From: Porphyra umbilicalis
Taxonomy: Eukaryota; Rhodophyta; Bangiophyceae; Bangiales; Bangiaceae
DNA length: 64,000 bases
Assembly (NCBI GenBank): GCA_002049455.2
Contig: KV918828.1
Coordinates: 124,001 to 188,000 of the forward strand
Direction of reading: 5' to 3'
Of this stretch, positions 30,577 to 39,958 are shown in pieces. The notes beneath the pieces were generated by a model. That model ran no database searches. It worked only from the letters and a program-made list of their open reading frames with translations, and was not told where the DNA came from. Each line of letters begins with the position of its first letter. Position 1 is the first letter of the stretch. The translations under genes and the position numbers were made by a program.

Positions 30577-30828
30577 ATGGCACGGTTTAGTGGGGCGAGC
30601 AGGATGTACACGGGTTCATCGGTCACGTGTCGCGAGCTCACCCGGGAGCACGTGTGCAACGAGCTGATGAAGTGTGCGGCGAGTGTGTGTCTAGCCCTTC
30701 CTGCCGTGCTTGCCTCTATGCGCCAGTTTATTACTGAACTGCGCTTAGGCGACGACAACATGAGCCACTTTTTCGAAAACCCAATGCCTGACTCCACTGG
30801 GGAGCAGTCCCATCCTTCGTGCAAATAG
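30577..30828 (+). CDS. Hypothetical protein, 83 residues
   Basis: This ATG-initiated frame begins 27 bases after the preceding one stops. It contains TREHVCNELMKCAASVCLALP and no recognised domain. Its closeness and orientation suggest the same transcription unit as the two preceding frames, perhaps as a further exon. Weakly supported. Confidence 0.25.
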   Translation: MARFSGASRMYTGSSVTCRELTREHVCNELMKCAASVCLALPAVLASMRQFITELRLGDDNMSHFFENPMPDSTGEQSHPSCK

Positions 30829-31095
30829 ATTCCAACCACTCGGCCGCAATAGAACAAGCCGCACAATGTCAACTCATTGCAACATGACAAACGACCATTC
30901 CCCTCTCTCAATAGAACATCTCGCAGGAACGCACCGCTCCGCAAGTGTCTTCAAGCACCATATGAGGACTAAAAATCCCTGGTAATAGATCCCGAGAAAC
31001 AGTCAAAGCAAAGCAATCAGGTTTAGCAAGCGTACCAGGGTTCGGGCAGACAGACCACAGAAACAACATGACTGGTCTATATCAGGGGATGGCAC
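30829..31095. other. Spacer, no gene seen
   Basis: This short stretch of balanced composition lies between the 30 kb frames and the start of the old ~333-bp repeat array. No feature is recognised. Confidence 0.3.
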
Positions 31096-33350
31096 AAACA
31101 CAGCGTGTTCCAAAACGCGTTTCATCAGCAGAAGTGGGCTTAACACACGTTTGACATCCCTGCTGGTATCAGAAGACCACCCAAATATGCGTCATAGCGA
31201 CTGCCCAAAGCGTCGGTCACTTTGTCACCTGTGCGTCGCGGGGCGTCAAAAGAGAAATCAGCATGGCTCTGGCTGTGGGGTGCTGCTGGCAGTCGCTGGG
31301 CGCTCATTTTAGAGCTGAGAGGTCCCTCTGGGTATGTCTGAAAACAGAATAGCTTGGTGAGCTCCCGAAGATAAGATAGTCCAGAGGCCCGCTCGGTCCT
31401 GTTTCTCACGAATATGGGGGTGGGGCGCGTGGAAGACTTGCTCAAAAAACGTGTTTTGACAGTAGAAGAAGTCTCAGCACACGTTCAATGTCCCTGCTCG
31501 TATATGCGGACCTCCCAAATACGCTTCATAGCGACGGCCGAGAGCGCCGGTCACTTTGTCGCATGTTTGTCGTTGGGCGTCGAAAGGGAAGTCAGCATAG
31601 CTCCGGCTGTGGGCTGGTGTTGGAGATGCTTGTGAGCTCATACTGGAGCTCTCAGGTATTTCTGGCTTCATCCGAAATGAGAATAACTCGGCGAGCTCTT
31701 ACAGATGGGACAGTCCAGAGGCCCGTTCGGTCCTGTTTCTGACGAATATGGGGGTGGGGGGAGTGGAAGACGTGCTCAAAAACGCGTTTTGACAGCAGAA
31801 ATGGGCTTAGCACACGTGTGTTGTCCTCGCTGGTGTAAGGGGATTTTCGTCGCATGCGACCGAGCGGTCACTCGAAGAGTCTCTGAATAAGTCGCACTAT
31901 GCTTGCTGTGTGCATTGCCTTCCTCTAAGTCAGAATTTCCCAGAATAACCAGTTTCGGGCGAAACAAAGATTCACGACAAAGTTCCATGTGACGACCGCC
32001 GACCCACACCTGAGAAAGTGACGGACGCCATTGGGGAGCTCGATATGACGCATATTTACAAAGTCCGCTTATACCACAAGGAACAAAAAACGTTTGGTGA
32101 GACTATTAATGCTGTCAAAACGCGTTTTTGAGCACGTCTTCCACGCGCTCCACCCTCATATCCGTCAGAAACAGGAACGAATGGACCTCTGGACTGTCTC
32201 ATCTTTGAAAGCCCTCCGAGTTATTCTGATTCTGGATGAAGCCAGAGAGACCTGAGGGCTCCAACATGAGCTCACAAACACCTCCAGCACCAGCCCACAG
32301 CCGGAGCTATGCTGACTTCCCTTTCGACGCCCCGCGACACACATGTGACGAAGTGACCAACGCTTCGGGCCGTCGCTATGACTCATACTTGGGAGGCTTC
32401 CTCACACAAGAAGGGACATTCAGCCTATGCTGAGCCTTTTTCTGCTGACAAAACGCGTTTTTGAGCACGTCTTCCACGCCCCCCACCCCCGTATTTGTCA
32501 GAAACAGGACCGAACAGGCCTCGGAAAGACCTTGTCTTTGGGAGCTCACCGTCCTCTTCTGGCTTCAGAGGTAGATAACGTGACCTGAGCGCTCCGATAT
32601 GAGCACACAAGCACCACCAACAGCAGCCCACAGTCAGAGCCATGCTGACTTTCTTCTCGACGCCCTGTGACACACATGCGACAAAGTGACCGACGCTTTG
32701 GGCGGTCGCAATGATGCATGCTTAAGATGTCCTCCTACACGACCAGGGACAGTGAACGTGTGCTGAGACTTCTTCTACTGTCAAAACGCGTTTTTGAGCA
32801 CGTGTTTCGCGCGCCCCACCCCCATATTCGTCAGAAACAGAACCGAATGGGCCTCTGGACTACATTATCTTTAGGAGCTCACTAAGCTATTCTGTTTTCA
32901 AAAGTAGCTTGAACAACTTCACAGCTCCAATATGAGCACACTAATACTGTCAGCAGTACCCTACAACCAGAGCTATGCATATTTCCGTTTGGACGCCCCG
33001 CGACACACATGTGACAATGTGACCGACGCTTTGGACCGTCGCTGAGACGCATACTTGGGAAATCCCTGTATAAAAGCAGGGGCGCTGAACATGTGGTGAG
33101 CCCACTTCTGCTGTGAAAACGCGTTTTTGAGCTCATCTTCCGCGCGCCCCACCCCCACATTCGTTAGAAGCAGGACCGAACGGGCCTCTGGACTATCTTC
33201 TCTTTGGGAGCTTGCCAAGATATTCTGCGCGCCGATATATCTAGAGGGACCCGTGAGCTCTCATATGAGCACACATGCATCGCCAACAGCAGCCCACAGC
33301 CAGAGCTATGCTGATTCCCCTTTTGACCCCCCACAAAGTGACCGACGCTT
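31096..33350. repeat. Diverged tandem array of ~333-bp units with internal inversion
   Basis: A motif AAAACGCGTTTT recurs at about 31112, 31446 and 31780 in one orientation and at about 32117, 32450, 32783 and 33116 in the other, always ~333 bases apart. Further shared words around it include GTCAGAAACAGGACCGAA, GGCCTCTGGACT, and GTGACCGACGCTTTGG. Units differ at many positions and carry small indels. The orientation flips somewhere in about 31840-32010. About seven units or part-units are present. The small frames inside (65-100 codons) recur simply because the unit recurs and are not taken as genes. Confidence 0.85.
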
Positions 33351-33520
33351 GGATCTGTTGCTATACAGGATATGTGTGACGTATCGAGTGACTTCGCGGG
33401 GGTTCTCCGATGTGTTTTGGCCTCTTTTGCTCTCAGGAAGAGTCGTGAGGCCAGTCATTATGTTCTTCTTTCTCGTGACCGTTGTTAAAGGGCTTCTCTT
33501 TTCTGCAGTGCTCTCAGGCT

Positions 33521-34300
33521 TCATTGTGCTAGGGTATGTAGAGGTTGTAGCGCGGAATGGTCGCCTTCACAGAACCCACGACACATGCCGCCAGTGATAT
33601 GAACAAGTATGACATCAATAGTGGTCATGGGCCACGCGTTGAACTGCTCTGGCGATGGCAAGCAACGCAGCCAGCTACTGCTCACAGAGAAGACATCTAT
33701 AGTGGGGTTGAAGTCGGGCGAGTGGGGAGACATGAGCGAAACGAACACCCCAGCGGCTCTCAGGCTCGCTAACGCCACGCCATCATGAATGCGTGCATTG
33801 TCAAGGACCAGTACACATCGCTCGGGCTGGACACTCCACTCTCTCGCCACACAAGCTCGCATACGCGGTAACACAAACGAAGTAACAAAGAAAATACATT
33901 CAACCGCCGTCTGCCCCAGGGGAGGCCGCGTGACCATCCAGTCTTGCACACAGTCATGGGCCATCGCGCCAAAAAGCTCTACCTCGCCCACGCAGACGAT
34001 GCGACGTAACACTCGGATCGCAAACCGCGCTCTGGGCACGCCCACCGACGCTCGACCGCCCGCCCCACCCGATGAGCTTCATCAATGTAGACGCAGCAGC
34101 TGAGCGGGATTTGCCATTGGGCGGCAACCCAGACAACCCGCTCGGCCTCGTTGCAAGTGAAAAGTCCTCCTCAGTAATCTTCCTCGTGTAGCCGTTTCGG
34201 GCTAAAATTCGGCTGACCGAGGCCGGGGATACCTCGACCGCATGGTCTGCGCCTGCCGACAGCGCATTGACTACATCAGTCATCTCATCGAGGAAGAGCT
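33521..34300 (-). pseudogene. Degenerate Tc1/mariner (IS630-type) DDE transposase
   Basis: Transposase parts lie in order on the minus strand but in different frames. VSPASVSRILARNGYTRK (about 34230-34175) is the second helix-turn-helix; VYIDEAHR (about 34093-34070) carries the first catalytic Asp; VLVLDNARIH (about 33800) carries the second; SPDFNPTIDVFS (about 33720-33685) corresponds to the family's SPDxNPIE block, with an altered third acidic region. MCRGFCEGDH at the end matches the usual C-terminal block. Frameshifts and the damaged NPIE block make it non-functional. Composition is more G/C-rich towards its 5' end, where it merges into low-complexity DNA. No matching terminal repeats were found around it. 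Confidence 0.75.
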
Positions 34301-34639
34301 CTGACTCATCCTGACTGCCTTGAGGACGGCGTCACGGAGGGTCGGTGCCGCGTTCCCGCGCGGCTTTGGGGCCGGTGAGCGAGCGGCAGAAAAGGAGCGT
34401 ACCATACCGCCGCCCGCGCACCCGCCCCCACCGATGCCGTGGTGCAACCAGCAGAGGTGGCCGTAGAACGCGGGACCGCTCGCTGTGCCACGGCCACCGG
34501 CGCCGCCTGTAGAGGCGTAGACTGCCGCGCCGCCTAAGCGGCCCCGCCGTCGCCCGCAGCCACACATAGGTCACCATTCCCGGCTTCCGCCGGCTGGTCG
34601 GCCACCCCCAGCGGCGCGCCAGTCATATTTCATCCGCTG

Positions 34640-35499
34640 TTGGTGGCAGCGGTGGGGGCGGTGGCGGTGCCAACAGTCCCCGTCGACTGGGCCGCCGCCA
34701 CTGCCGCCGACGGCGACGGAGTGTATCCTCGCCAATTCGTAGACGCGCAACACGCCGCCGCTGCCTCCTCAGCACCCGCGAGCGTCAGAACGGAGGCGCC
34801 CGTGGCGTCGAGGCCCCCGGCATTGGCGGAGGCGGGTATAGACGCGGCACCCGCCCCGGGGGCGACGACCATGCCGCCACCCGCTGGGAGCATCTGCGGG
34901 GGCGGTGGTGGCGACACTACGCCGCCCAGCCCCATCACCGCCGGCCGGTCATCTCCCCTCTGCGGCGTGGCGCTGCGCGCGGCGCGGCGGCCGGTGGCCG
35001 GGGTGGTGGTAGCGGAAACCGCGTGGCGGCCCTTGTTGGTGGGGGGGGACGTGCCGGGGCGTGGCACGCCTTGCTGCCACACCGCACCCCGCCGCCACGA
35101 TGCCGCGCATTACTGGTCATGGCGCTGTGGGCCGGTGGCCATTGGGTGCTGGAGGGGGGGGTGCCGACGCTTCGTCCCCCCCCCGCCGGGACCAGCGCGG
35201 CGGCGCCCCCCAACAGTGCGCTGCATGATGCGGCTTACCAGCCGGCAACAGCGGTGGCGGTGGCGGCGGTGGCAGCGTTTCCCGTCCGATCGGCTGTCGA
35301 ATCCGCCGCCGCCGGACACACGTCCCCATGCCTCTCGGCCACGGCGCGCGCGGCCGCAGCCGCCACACCAGCCACCCGGTCCGCCCGTTGGGCGGCGCCG
35401 GTGGCGCGGCCGCTCGTGGGCACGCCGCCGCCGGCATGCCGGCAGCCAGCGCCGAGCATGGCGCCAACGTTTGGTCCCCCCCATTCCCCACACGCCTGA
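34640..35499 (+). CDS. Possible low-complexity protein, frame changes near 35041
   Basis: A coding-like Ala/Pro/Val-rich frame runs from about 34640 (VDWAAATAADGDGVYPRQFV) to about 35040. After the G run at 35040-35048 a coding-like frame continues in another phase (LVMALWAGGHWVLEGG, SALHDAAYQPATAVAV) to a stop at 35497-35499. Third positions are G/C-rich as in real genes here. No ATG is near the start and no domain is recognised, so limits and even reality are uncertain. It could be a transposon-derived fragment between the transposase remnant and the hAT elements. Confidence 0.25.
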
Positions 35500-35761
35500 A
35501 TGCGAGGTCCCCCCGAGAATTAAGGAGGCTACTACGGCATCAAATCGGATGAGAAATTGACGTTGAGCAGCAGAACGCGGGAAAAGTGGCCCCATCGCAA
35601 TTGCGTCATCAGAGGGATTTGGATCTAGATCGTTTGCAACTCTACACCCTCTCAAGCGTTGGAAGAGGCCCCCACGATCGATTCTAGAGGTCTAATCTCT
35701 AGAATAGAATGGGGGTCCGATTCGGATGAGATCCTAGACGAGACTTTATGTCGGATCGTGT

Positions 35762-35769
35762 CGCTGAGG
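35762..35769. repeat. 8-bp target duplication, left copy (hAT element A)
   Basis: CGCTGAGG here is repeated exactly at 36490-36497, directly outside both ends of the element. Eight bases is the standard hAT target duplication. Confidence 0.8.
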
Positions 35770-36489
35770 TAGGCTTGTATTTCACGCCCCCCAACCCGGG
35801 GCGTATGGGCGTGTCACGCTCGATCACGCCCGATCACGCCCAAATCACGCCCTTTTGGGGGCGTGAACACGCAAAGGTAGCACCCATTTTCTACAAATCT
35901 ACTTGCTTCGTGATCATGTAGCACCCCTTTCAAACGGGTGGCCATCATTGTGACCAGCGTCGGGGCTGTGTGGAACAGATCAATCAGAGAACGAGTGCTG
36001 CCTTGGCATCCTTCACGTACGACTCTACGTCAAACAGGTTGAAGAGGAAGACGTGTGGTTTCGCCCAATGGGCGGGAGAGGGGGGAAGTACGAAGAAGGA
36101 CGGCAGCCAGGAAGTCTCGGCACCACCGCCGCTGTAAAACCGCGGCAGCTGCAGAAGCACATGCTGCCGTCGCAGCCGTAGCCATCGACGCAGCAAAAGT
36201 GGGAGGGGCACCACTCTGGGAGGCGGCCAACCTCGTGCCGTTTGGGGCAGCGTACGAAGGCCGGCGGGCTGATCGTCTTGGGCCGCAGCAGGGCGTCCTC
36301 GCCCACGTCTCCAGTGCGTTGAATTGCACAATGTTTAAGTTCGCTAGCTGCGTAATTAGTCCATGAGATCACGTCCCAGTTCACGCCCTTTTTTGCTTGG
36401 GCGTGATGAGTGACCACGTTAAAAAACGTGCATGCGATCACGTAAAGCGTGACTTCCCAATCACGTAAAGGGCGTGAAGCACAAGCCTA
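35770..36489. mobile_element. Non-autonomous hAT element A (720 bp)
   Basis: The ends are TAGGCTTGTATTTCACGCCC on the left and the mirror of TAGGCTTGTGCTTCACGCCC on the right, flanked by an 8-bp duplication CGCTGAGG. Both subterminal regions are crowded with CACGCCC/GGGCGTG words, as expected for transposase-binding repeats. There is no transposase. The centre holds a 138-codon minus-strand frame (36025-36441) with a Cys cluster (FCCVDGYGCDGSMCFCSC); it may be captured host sequence or chance. The duplication is perfect, so insertion is probably recent. Confidence 0.85.
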
Positions 36490-36598
36490 CGCTGAGGGAC
36501 GCGAGTGTGGAACTCGAAGTCTTACGAAGTCCGTAATTGTACGCCCCCTCATGCGATCGACCAACTGAAATGGTCCTTGAATCCTGCGATCATGAGCC

Positions 36599-36981
36599 TA
36601 GGGTTGCTCAGAACGCCCGGGGCGTCGTTAAGGGCGTCGTTAAGGGCGTCACCAGGGCGTCATTTGGGCGTCGCGCGCCCCTAACGCCCCAACTCAAAAG
36701 GGCGTCAGCAAGGCGTCGCGAAGAGAAAGTTTTAATGGGGGTCTACATGATACAGCAGGTGGCGGATGTGCACCTTGGTTGGGGACAGGCACCCAGTCTT
36801 GACACAGAAAATGACATATGAGTGCACAGTATGGGTGCCACTTTAATCACCTTGCGAATACTGAGGGTGCTACTTGGGGCGTCGTAAGGGCGTTTTGGCT
36901 GCCTAATGGGGCGTCAGTAAGGCGTCTTATCCGTCGCGCGCCCCTGACGCCCCCGAAATAGGGGCGTCGTGTGCAACCCTA
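36599..36981. mobile_element. Non-autonomous hAT element B (383 bp)
   Basis: The ends are TAGGGTTGCTCAGAACGCCC on the left and the mirror of TAGGGTTGCACACGACGCCC on the right. A perfect 8-bp duplication CATGAGCC flanks it (36591-36598 and 36982-36989). The interior is dominated by GGGCGTC words (several in direct tandem at 36620-36665). It is related in design to element A but uses GACGCCC rather than CACGCCC, so it belongs to a sister family. No coding capacity for a transposase. Confidence 0.87.
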
Positions 36982-36989
36982 CATGAGCC

Positions 36990-39958
36990 CCAGCAGCCCC
37001 TTTCTTGGTCAAAATGGCAGCGAACGGAAGTGAAACGAGAACGCCTCGCAGTGGTGCGCCGTATGAATGCATTGCTGGGACGGGGGCTACAAAGTTCGCA
37101 AGGGTGCCATATGAGCGGATAGTGACTGTATGTACGTGGCCGAACAGGAGTGCCACATTTGAAAGAAAATGTGACGTGTGACGCATGCTTGACTGTAGGC
37201 CTTCGAGCCTTGTTGGTGAAACGCGGCTCTGAGTGAGCCATCGGATGACCGCAGGTCCACCAATCAGAGCAGGTGAGGGGCGGAACCACCACGCGCGGTT
37301 TTGTTGTGCAGCGACGAGCGATCATCGGATATGGGGTGCCCTGGAACGAACGCTCTTTTTTGTCCGTTTCTCGTTCGGATTGCATCCACTGGACGAATCG
37401 ATATTCGTCAGGAATCGGCGGTCGTCCGGTGAGACGAGCGGCCGAACGAAAGGCCTGTCGTCCGGACAAACGTTGGCGCCCAAAACACAGCTCGGCACCC
37501 TCCTGACAGTACTTCTTCCGGATATATGATTCTTCAATTAATGATGACGACCAAGACTGCTAAGCTAAGAACACCGGTCCTCTTGCCTCTCCACCTTCCC
37601 CCTCCCCGCCGTCCCCCTCCCCGCCTTCCCCGCCCCCGCCGTCCTCCTCCCCGCCGTCCCCCACCCCACCTTGCCCCTCCCTCCCCACCTTGCCCCTCCC
37701 TCCCCACGCCTCAACTCTCCACACTTCCCTCCACCTGCCCCTTCTCGCTCTCGTCCCGACCTCGTCCCTCCCGACCTCCCGACCCCCGCCCACCGCTGCC
37801 CCCCCCCCACCGACGCCGCTGTCCTCCTCCACGTCCACCGCTGTCGACGTCCACAGCCATTGCCGCTCCCCCGCGTCTCAACACTTGCGCCTCATCAGTA
37901 CCCTCCATCTCTTGTCCGCTGCTACCGCTCTAGATGCAGAATGACTCTTTTGACAGCATGGCAACAAGCGTGCGTGAGTATCAACCAGGGGAGGATGGCG
38001 GACATAGAAGAGTCAGCCAAGACAAAGACTGCCCTGTCAGTAAGATGTGTCAGTTGCTCTCGTAGATCTTGCCCCTCTTCTGTAGCTTCAAATCCAGACC
38101 GGCACACGTCTCCTTGCCCCGGCATCACCGTACGACAGGCACTGTTTGGTGCCCATGTTTGAAACATCAAACACCTAACGTCTTCATCTGTACAGTAGTT
38201 TGTCTGAGGTCGATTGCAGGACGCTCTCATGATGCTCCAGGAGCGCCTTCTCATTCGGACTTGGAGTTGCCCCAGCACTCGAGGCTGGACTGGTCTCATA
38301 GACTTGGTGACCTTGCCGCCAGAAGGACTCTGATTGGCCATGTTCGCTTCTGTCAAGATCTGGGACTGTCATGGAAATCTGCTTCGAGTTGGGCTGGCTG
38401 TGTGTATGCCTCTCACTCTGGACAAGCACCTCTCTGACAGGTCGCTGTGGGCGGATTGTCACTCTGTCGGACGAAAACCGGGGAATATCCGGCGTTCGTT
38501 CTCAGGACGAACACTCCAACAAAAGCCGAACGACTCTGTGCCGTTTGGGTTCGTCCTGTGCCGTTTGGGTTTCGTCAGGCGGCACCGGGTTTTCAACGAT
38601 CACCTCGTGGATCTGACATCCGCAATGATTGGCCAGCCGAAGCAATCCGGGCATCTTTCTTACCGTCGCAAGCCCGTGCGACGCACTACATCTCCGCGGT
38701 CTCCGGCGGTTGCCGCCCCTCCGCGGCGGTCATTGGCACACACCAGAACCTATGTCTCGTCGGGCCGCGCAACACAGCTCTCGCGCTGGTCAGAATCTCT
38801 CGAGACCACCGGCGATGATTGTCAGGCCGGTAGATCCTGAATCTGACATTTGACTGAACGCAGCTCGCTCACTCCAATAATCCAGCCAATATGAGAGACC
38901 AAGGAGGAGCACGTTTGTGCACGTCCACCGTGGATGGGCTGGCGGGGGGTCTCACCGTCGGACCTGCTTTGTGACCCTCGAATGGCAGCCGACAGCCGTT
39001 GGCGGAAGCCGCTCCTCGATCATCCGCGCCTGCCACGTACCGGCTCTCCCCGTGATTGGTGGCGTCGCGAGCGCCTTCCCGCGACGCGCGGGGCCGTGGG
39101 CCTCGCACGCCGAGTGGGACACGGACGGTGGCTCCGCGGTCCTCACGACCGACGGTGTAGGGACATCTAACCCACTAGTCTCAAGCCATCCACACCTCGC
39201 GGGTCGGTCTTCGGCCCGGCCTCGCGTGTGACTTGGTTGGTCTCTGCCCGTGGCGCCTCTTCCGGCTCCCCCAGCGACAATGGCTGGCCCGCCAGATTTT
39301 TTTTCCGGGGCGGAGAGCCGTGCCCAAAGTTCCTGAGCCTGCCCGAGGGGGCCCGTGCGGGGACCACCTGGGACCGGTCCCTCGAATGGCCCCAAACAGC
39401 CAGTGATTGAGTGGCACGGTGGAAGCCTTGGCGGTGACAAGTCTCAGGGCGCACAGAACCTTTCGTGCGCGGTCCGCGGCGGACCCCCTCTCCAACCCCT
39501 GTGCCTCGTCGCCAATAACAAAGGCTCGGCGGGCCATCAAGCAGGCGGCGGCTGTCTGCAACACCGTTTCTTGCACGGCCCGCCACCCAGTGCGGTGGCA
39601 CCGCTGTCTGGGCCAAACCGCCGCACCCCCGAGCCACCCTCCCCCCCCCCCGCTCGCAGCGTCGGAAACGGCCACCTGTCGGTCGAGTGACAGCCCCCCC
39701 GGGCGGCCCAAACGTGGGACGGCCCGGACACCTGCTGTCAATCATAAAGACAACCACCGAGCGGCCGGCCTCCGTCGGCGTTTGGCGCCTGCAGCTGGTC
39801 GCTCCATCGTGCACACCGACACCGACGTCGAGCGCTCATCGTGCACAGGGACGGACCGCACCGATCTTCTTCCCGCTGTGTCTCTGCCTCCTCACCTACC
39901 GCCGGCCACAGTGCCCCCATCGCTCGTTCGACTGACCCCGGTCGCCCGCCCGCGTGTA
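36990..39958. other. Repeat-rich intergenic region, no supported gene
   Basis: This region contains a lone Tc1-type end (CATATGAGCGGATAGTGACTGTA region, about 37107-37130), a pyrimidine-rich repeat tract (separate entry) and sequence of mixed composition to 39.2 kb. Words around TTCGTCCGGA/TCCGGACAAACG recur near 37380-37475 and 38460-38590, suggesting further decayed repeats. Open frames overlap on both strands and none shows a domain. The zinc-finger gene's promoter should lie at the right end. Confidence 0.4.
37570..37810 (+). repeat. Pyrimidine-rich low-complexity tract
   Basis: This is an almost pure C/T stretch made of degenerate CCCCTCCCCRCC-like words, with a short direct duplication CCCCACCTTGCCCCTCCCTC near 37668-37707. 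It gives Pro-rich frames on the plus strand and Gly-rich ones on the minus strand that are compositional artefacts. Confidence 0.7.

Noticed and set aside
31140-33220. Several 65-100 codon frames in the 31-33 kb repeats
   Set aside because: They recur with the ~333-bp unit, differ in start and stop between copies and have no domain.
37526-37933. Pro-rich 135-codon frame
   Set aside because: It lies wholly in a C/T low-complexity tract; composition explains it.
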